From contig NZ_AYMU01000031.1 of assembly GCF_000633395.1 (NCBI RefSeq), positions 1 through 64,000 of the forward strand: a stretch of 64,000 nt of DNA, written 5' to 3'. Shown here one piece after another: positions 61,127-64,000 of this stretch (position 1 is its first letter; every line of letters starts with the position of its first letter). This stretch comes from Pseudomonas sp. PH1b. GTDB taxonomy: Bacteria; Pseudomonadota; Gammaproteobacteria; Pseudomonadales; Pseudomonadaceae. Below the pieces are notes generated by a model. The model worked only from the letters and a program-made list of their open reading frames with translations. It made no database searches and had not been told where the DNA came from. The position numbers and the translations under genes were made by a program.

Positions 61127-61618
61127 TTAATTGATTTTGAAACGCCGACGCAGGCCCCGCAGGCCAAAGCTGACCCAAGGCCACAACAAGGCACTGACCA
61201 GGGCCGGCAGGACCAGGGCCAGGGTCGGCTGGCGATTGCCGGTCAGGGCGCTGAGCCACAGTTGCACCAGTTGCGCCAGGCCGAAGATCACCAGGATCAC
61301 CAGGCTTTGCTGCCACATCGGGAACATCCGCAGGCGCTGCTGCAAGGACAGTACAAGGAAGGTGATCAGGGTCAGGATCAAGGCGTTCTGCCCCAGCAAC
61401 GTGCCGTAGAGCACATCCTCGGCCAGCCCCAGGCACCAGGCGGTGACCATGCCGACCTTGTGCGGCAGGGCCAGGGCCCAGAATGCCAGCAACAGGGCCA
61501 GCCACAATGGGCGCAGGATCTCCATGAACTGGGGCAACGGCGAGACGCTGAGCAACAAGCCGATGAGGAACGTCAGCCAGACGATCCAGCCATTACGTGA
61601 ATAGGTACTGCCCGCCAT
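61127..61618 (-). CDS. mreD: Rod shape-determining protein MreD
   Basis: 163 residues with five hydrophobic segments (WIVWLTFLIGLLLSVSPLPQFMEILRPLWLALLLAFWALALPHKVGMVTAWCLGLAEDVLYGTLLGQNALILTLITFLVLSL). Inner-membrane part of the elongasome. Its ATG overlaps the mreC stop. Confidence 0.96.
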   Translation of the reverse strand: MAGSTYSRNGWIVWLTFLIGLLLSVSPLPQFMEILRPLWLALLLAFWALALPHKVGMVTAWCLGLAEDVLYGTLLGQNALILTLITFLVLSLQQRLRMFPMWQQSLVILVIFGLAQLVQLWLSALTGNRQPTLALVLPALVSALLWPWVSFGLRGLRRRFKIN

Positions 61619-62712
61619 TATTCTCTTCCTCCGGTGGTGGCCGGGGCCGCTGCCGGTGGTTTGGCAGCCGCAGGTTTCACCACAGGTTTATTGACCGGCT
61701 TGGCCGGAGCATGGGCCGCGGGCTTGACCGGGGTCGCTGGCGCTGCAGCCGGAGCAGCAGGTGCCGCGTTCGCCGCAGGTGCCACCGCAGGCTTGGGCAC
61801 CGTGGCCGGTACCACAGGCCCGGCACTGCCGCCCTGCTGGTCCTGGGCTTCCTGAGCCTGAGCCGCGTCATTGGCCCGCTCTTCGGCGGTGCGCGGATCG
61901 CTGAACACCAGCAGCAGGTAGCGACTGCGATTCAAGGCGGCGGTGGGCACTGCCCGCACAATGGCAAAGGGCTGGCCGGAGTCATGGATCACTTCCTTGA
62001 CCGTGGCCACCGGGTAACCGGCAGGGAAGCGCTGGCCAAGGCCGGAGCTGACCAGCAGGTCGCCTTCCTTGATGTCGGCGGTATCGGCCACGTGACGCAG
62101 CTCCAGACGTTCCGGATTGCCGGTGCCGCTGGCGATAGCGCGCAGGCCGTTGCGATTGACCTGCACCGGAATGCTGTGGGTGGTGTCGGTGAGCAGCAGC
62201 ACGCGCGAGGTATAAGGCATCAGCTCGACCACCTGGCCCATCAGGCCGCGGGCATCGAGCACCGGCTGGCCGAGGAACACCCCATCGCGCTCGCCTTTAT
62301 TGATGATGATGCGATGAGTGAAGGGGTTCGGGTCCATGCCGATCAACTCGGCCACTTCGACCTTCTCGTTGACCAGCGCCGAGGAGTTGAGCAATTCGCG
62401 CAGGCGCACGTTCTGCTCGGTCAGGGCCGCGAGCTTTTGCATGCGCCCCTGCAGCAGCAGGTTCTCGGTCTTGAGTTTTTCGTTTTCGGCGACCAGCTCG
62501 GTACGACTGCCGAACTGACTGGCCACGCCTTGCCATAGCCGCTGCGGCAGGTCGGTGATCCAGTAGGACTGCATCAACACCAGCGACATTTGGCTACGCA
62601 CTGGCTTGAGCAGTGTGAAGCGGGCATCGACCACCATCAGTGCGACCGAGAGTACGACCAGCACCAGGAGGCGTACGCCTAATGAGGGGCCCTTGGCGAA
62701 AAGCGGTTTAAT
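61618..62712 (-). CDS. mreC: Rod shape-determining protein MreC (probable AUU start)
   Basis: 364 residues if translation starts at ATT 62712-62710 (IKPLFAKGPSLGVRLLVLVVLSVALMVVDARFTLLKPVRSQ). No ATG, GTG or TTG yields the conserved N-terminus; the first GTG (62664) would cut into the transmembrane helix. The ATT is 8 nt after GGAGG, and an in-frame TGA lies upstream (62748-62746). Then come a coiled coil (~70-110: ELVAENEKLKTENLLLQGRMQKLAALTEQNVRLRELLNSS), the MreC beta domains, and a long Ala/Pro-rich tail. It links MreB to peptidoglycan enzymes in the elongasome. Confidence 0.93.
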   Translation of the reverse strand: MKPLFAKGPSLGVRLLVLVVLSVALMVVDARFTLLKPVRSQMSLVLMQSYWITDLPQRLWQGVASQFGSRTELVAENEKLKTENLLLQGRMQKLAALTEQNVRLRELLNSSALVNEKVEVAELIGMDPNPFTHRIIINKGERDGVFLGQPVLDARGLMGQVVELMPYTSRVLLLTDTTHSIPVQVNRNGLRAIASGTGNPERLELRHVADTADIKEGDLLVSSGLGQRFPAGYPVATVKEVIHDSGQPFAIVRAVPTAALNRSRYLLLVFSDPRTAEERANDAAQAQEAQDQQGGSAGPVVPATVPKPAVAPAANAAPAAPAAAPATPVKPAAHAPAKPVNKPVVKPAAAKPPAAAPATTGGRE

Positions 62713-62853
62713 AAGCCGCTCCTCCCAGGCAAATGTTGTGTTTATTCATACGGCATCAAACCGGCCTGGATGCAGATTGACAGAAGATAAACGCCACAGG
62801 CAGCACTGCAAAGTGCTGCCTGTGGGCGCATCAGCATAGACCCCGCAGCGAAG

Positions 62854-63891
62854 TTATTCGCTGGAGAGCAGGTCCATGGTGTGCTTGTCCATCATTTCCA
62901 ATGCACGGCCACCGCCGCGAGCAACGCAGGTCAGCGGGTCTTCGGCGACGATCACCGGCAGGCCGGTTTCCTGGGCCAGCAGCTTGTCCAGGTCGCGCAG
63001 CAGGGCGCCACCACCGGTCAGCACCAGGCCACGCTCGGCGATATCCGAAGCCAATTCCGGAGGCGATTGCTCCAAGGCGCTCTTCACCGCCTGAACGATG
63101 GTTGCCAGGGACTCTTGCAGAGCTTCCAGCACTTCGTTGGAGTTCAGGGTGAAGGCACGTGGCACGCCTTCGGCCAGGTTACGGCCACGCACGTCGACTT
63201 CACGCACTTCGCCGCCCGGGTAGGCCGTACCGATTTCCTGCTTGATGCGCTCGGCGGTGGACTCACCGATCAGGCTGCCGTAGTTGCGACGCACGTAGGT
63301 GATGATGGCTTCGTCGAAACGGTCGCCGCCCACACGTACGGACTCGGCGTAGACCACACCGTTCAGGGAGATCAGGGCAATTTCAGTGGTACCGCCACCG
63401 ATGTCCACGACCATCGAGCCGCGGGCCTCTTCCACCGGCAGGCCGGCACCGATCGCAGCAGCCATCGGCTCTTCGATCAGGAACACCTCACGAGCACCGG
63501 CGCCAAGGGCCGATTCACGGATGGCACGACGCTCAACCTGGGTCGACTTGCATGGAACGCAGATCAGCACACGAGGGCTGGGCTGCAGAAAGCTGTTTTC
63601 ATGAACTTTGTTGATGAAGTACTGCAGCATCTTTTCGCAGACGCTGAAGTCGGCGATCACGCCGTCTTTCATCGGACGAATGGCTGCGATGTTGCCCGGG
63701 GTACGACCGAGCATGCGCTTGGCCTCAGCACCAACCGCGACAACACTTTTCTGATTACCGTGGGTCCGAATGGCCACAACCGATGGTTCATTCAGGACAA
63801 TACCGCGCTCGCGCACGTAAATAAGGGTGTTGGCAGTGCCCAGGTCAATGGAAAGATCGCTGGAAAACATGCCACGCAGTTTCTTGAACAT
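62854..63891 (-). CDS. mreB: Rod shape-determining protein MreB
   Basis: 345 residues, actin fold. MFKKLRGMFSSDLSIDLGTANTLIYVRERGIVLNEPSVVAI, nucleotide-binding VVDIGGGTTEIALISLNGVVY and GLVLTGGGALLRDLDKLL. It organises cell elongation. First gene of mreBCD; the region to its right (63892-64000) is the divergent promoter toward the next gene outside the window. Confidence 0.98.
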   Translation of the reverse strand: MFKKLRGMFSSDLSIDLGTANTLIYVRERGIVLNEPSVVAIRTHGNQKSVVAVGAEAKRMLGRTPGNIAAIRPMKDGVIADFSVCEKMLQYFINKVHENSFLQPSPRVLICVPCKSTQVERRAIRESALGAGAREVFLIEEPMAAAIGAGLPVEEARGSMVVDIGGGTTEIALISLNGVVYAESVRVGGDRFDEAIITYVRRNYGSLIGESTAERIKQEIGTAYPGGEVREVDVRGRNLAEGVPRAFTLNSNEVLEALQESLATIVQAVKSALEQSPPELASDIAERGLVLTGGGALLRDLDKLLAQETGLPVIVAEDPLTCVARGGGRALEMMDKHTMDLLSSE

Positions 63892-64000
63892 GGGAAAGGG
63901 ACCCTAGGCAACGCGTGGGTAAAAAAGTGCGGCAAACTCTAACAACGACAGGGATTTTGGGCAAGGCGCCAATATGTTAAATTGGCCGCTTTTCTGTGCA
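63892..64000. other. Upstream region of mreB at the window edge
   Basis: 109 bp with the mreB promoter on the minus strand. I see no gene start in it; in other pseudomonads gatC follows in the opposite direction. Confidence 0.4.

Overview
The window is about 64 kb of chromosome from a fluorescent-group Pseudomonas (P. fluorescens / P. protegens / P. chlororaphis type). The basis is high GC, the protein sequences themselves, Pseudomonas-type REP palindromes, and gene order that matches, as far as I remember it, three blocks of the P. aeruginosa PAO1 map: PA3431-PA3439, PA0834-PA0849 and PA4440-PA4481. I see no rRNA, tRNA, CRISPR array, prophage, integrase or complete insertion sequence. Most of the window is core genome; the accessory material is small and inserted between core operons.

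Region 1 (1-7600): the N-terminal part of a DUF1302 outer-membrane protein, a small channel-like membrane protein, a short-chain dehydrogenase, an alpha/beta hydrolase coupled to a class II aldolase/adducin protein, an LrgA/LrgB pair with a divergent LysR regulator, and a MioC-type flavodoxin.

Region 2 (7700-13200): a probable blue-light and pterin locus. A short LOV photoreceptor almost identical in layout to PpSB1-LOV is followed by a PilZ-like hypothetical gene, a MerR-type class II LitR regulator, a small membrane monooxygenase-like protein, and folM-folE-folX for tetrahydromonapterin. DUF1244 and HopJ-family genes close the block.

Region 3 (13300-22600): trxB, cysZ, a GT4 glycosyltransferase with a Pho box, an OYE-family reductase, glutathione peroxidase, slyD, a DUF3565 gene, pta (without ackA beside it) and a lysophospholipid-type acyltransferase.

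Region 4 (22600-33700): the sulfate-activation operon cysD-cysNC, interrupted by a low-GC four-helix-bundle gene that lies inside a family of short inverted repeats; then a Nif3-family gene, algW, a two-gene TonB receptor/DUF4198 insertion, and hisC-hisD.

Region 5 (33700-64000): envelope and regulatory core. In order: hisG, murA, ibaG, the Mla phospholipid-transport operon (mlaFEDCB), divergent kdsD-kdsC-lptC-lptA-lptB, then rpoN-hpf-ptsN-rapZ-ptsO (nitrogen PTS), a ZIP transporter, the Fur-controlled fagA-fumC-orfX-sodA operon, pmbA, yjgA, tldD, a nitrilase-family amidase, yhdP, rng, maf and mreBCD. mreC appears to start at an AUU codon.

The best candidates for something undescribed are the four-helix-bundle gene with its dispersed 3'-end repeats, the LOV/LitR/pterin linkage, and the Pho-box glycosyltransferase whose Shine-Dalgarno sequence is folded into a perfect hairpin.
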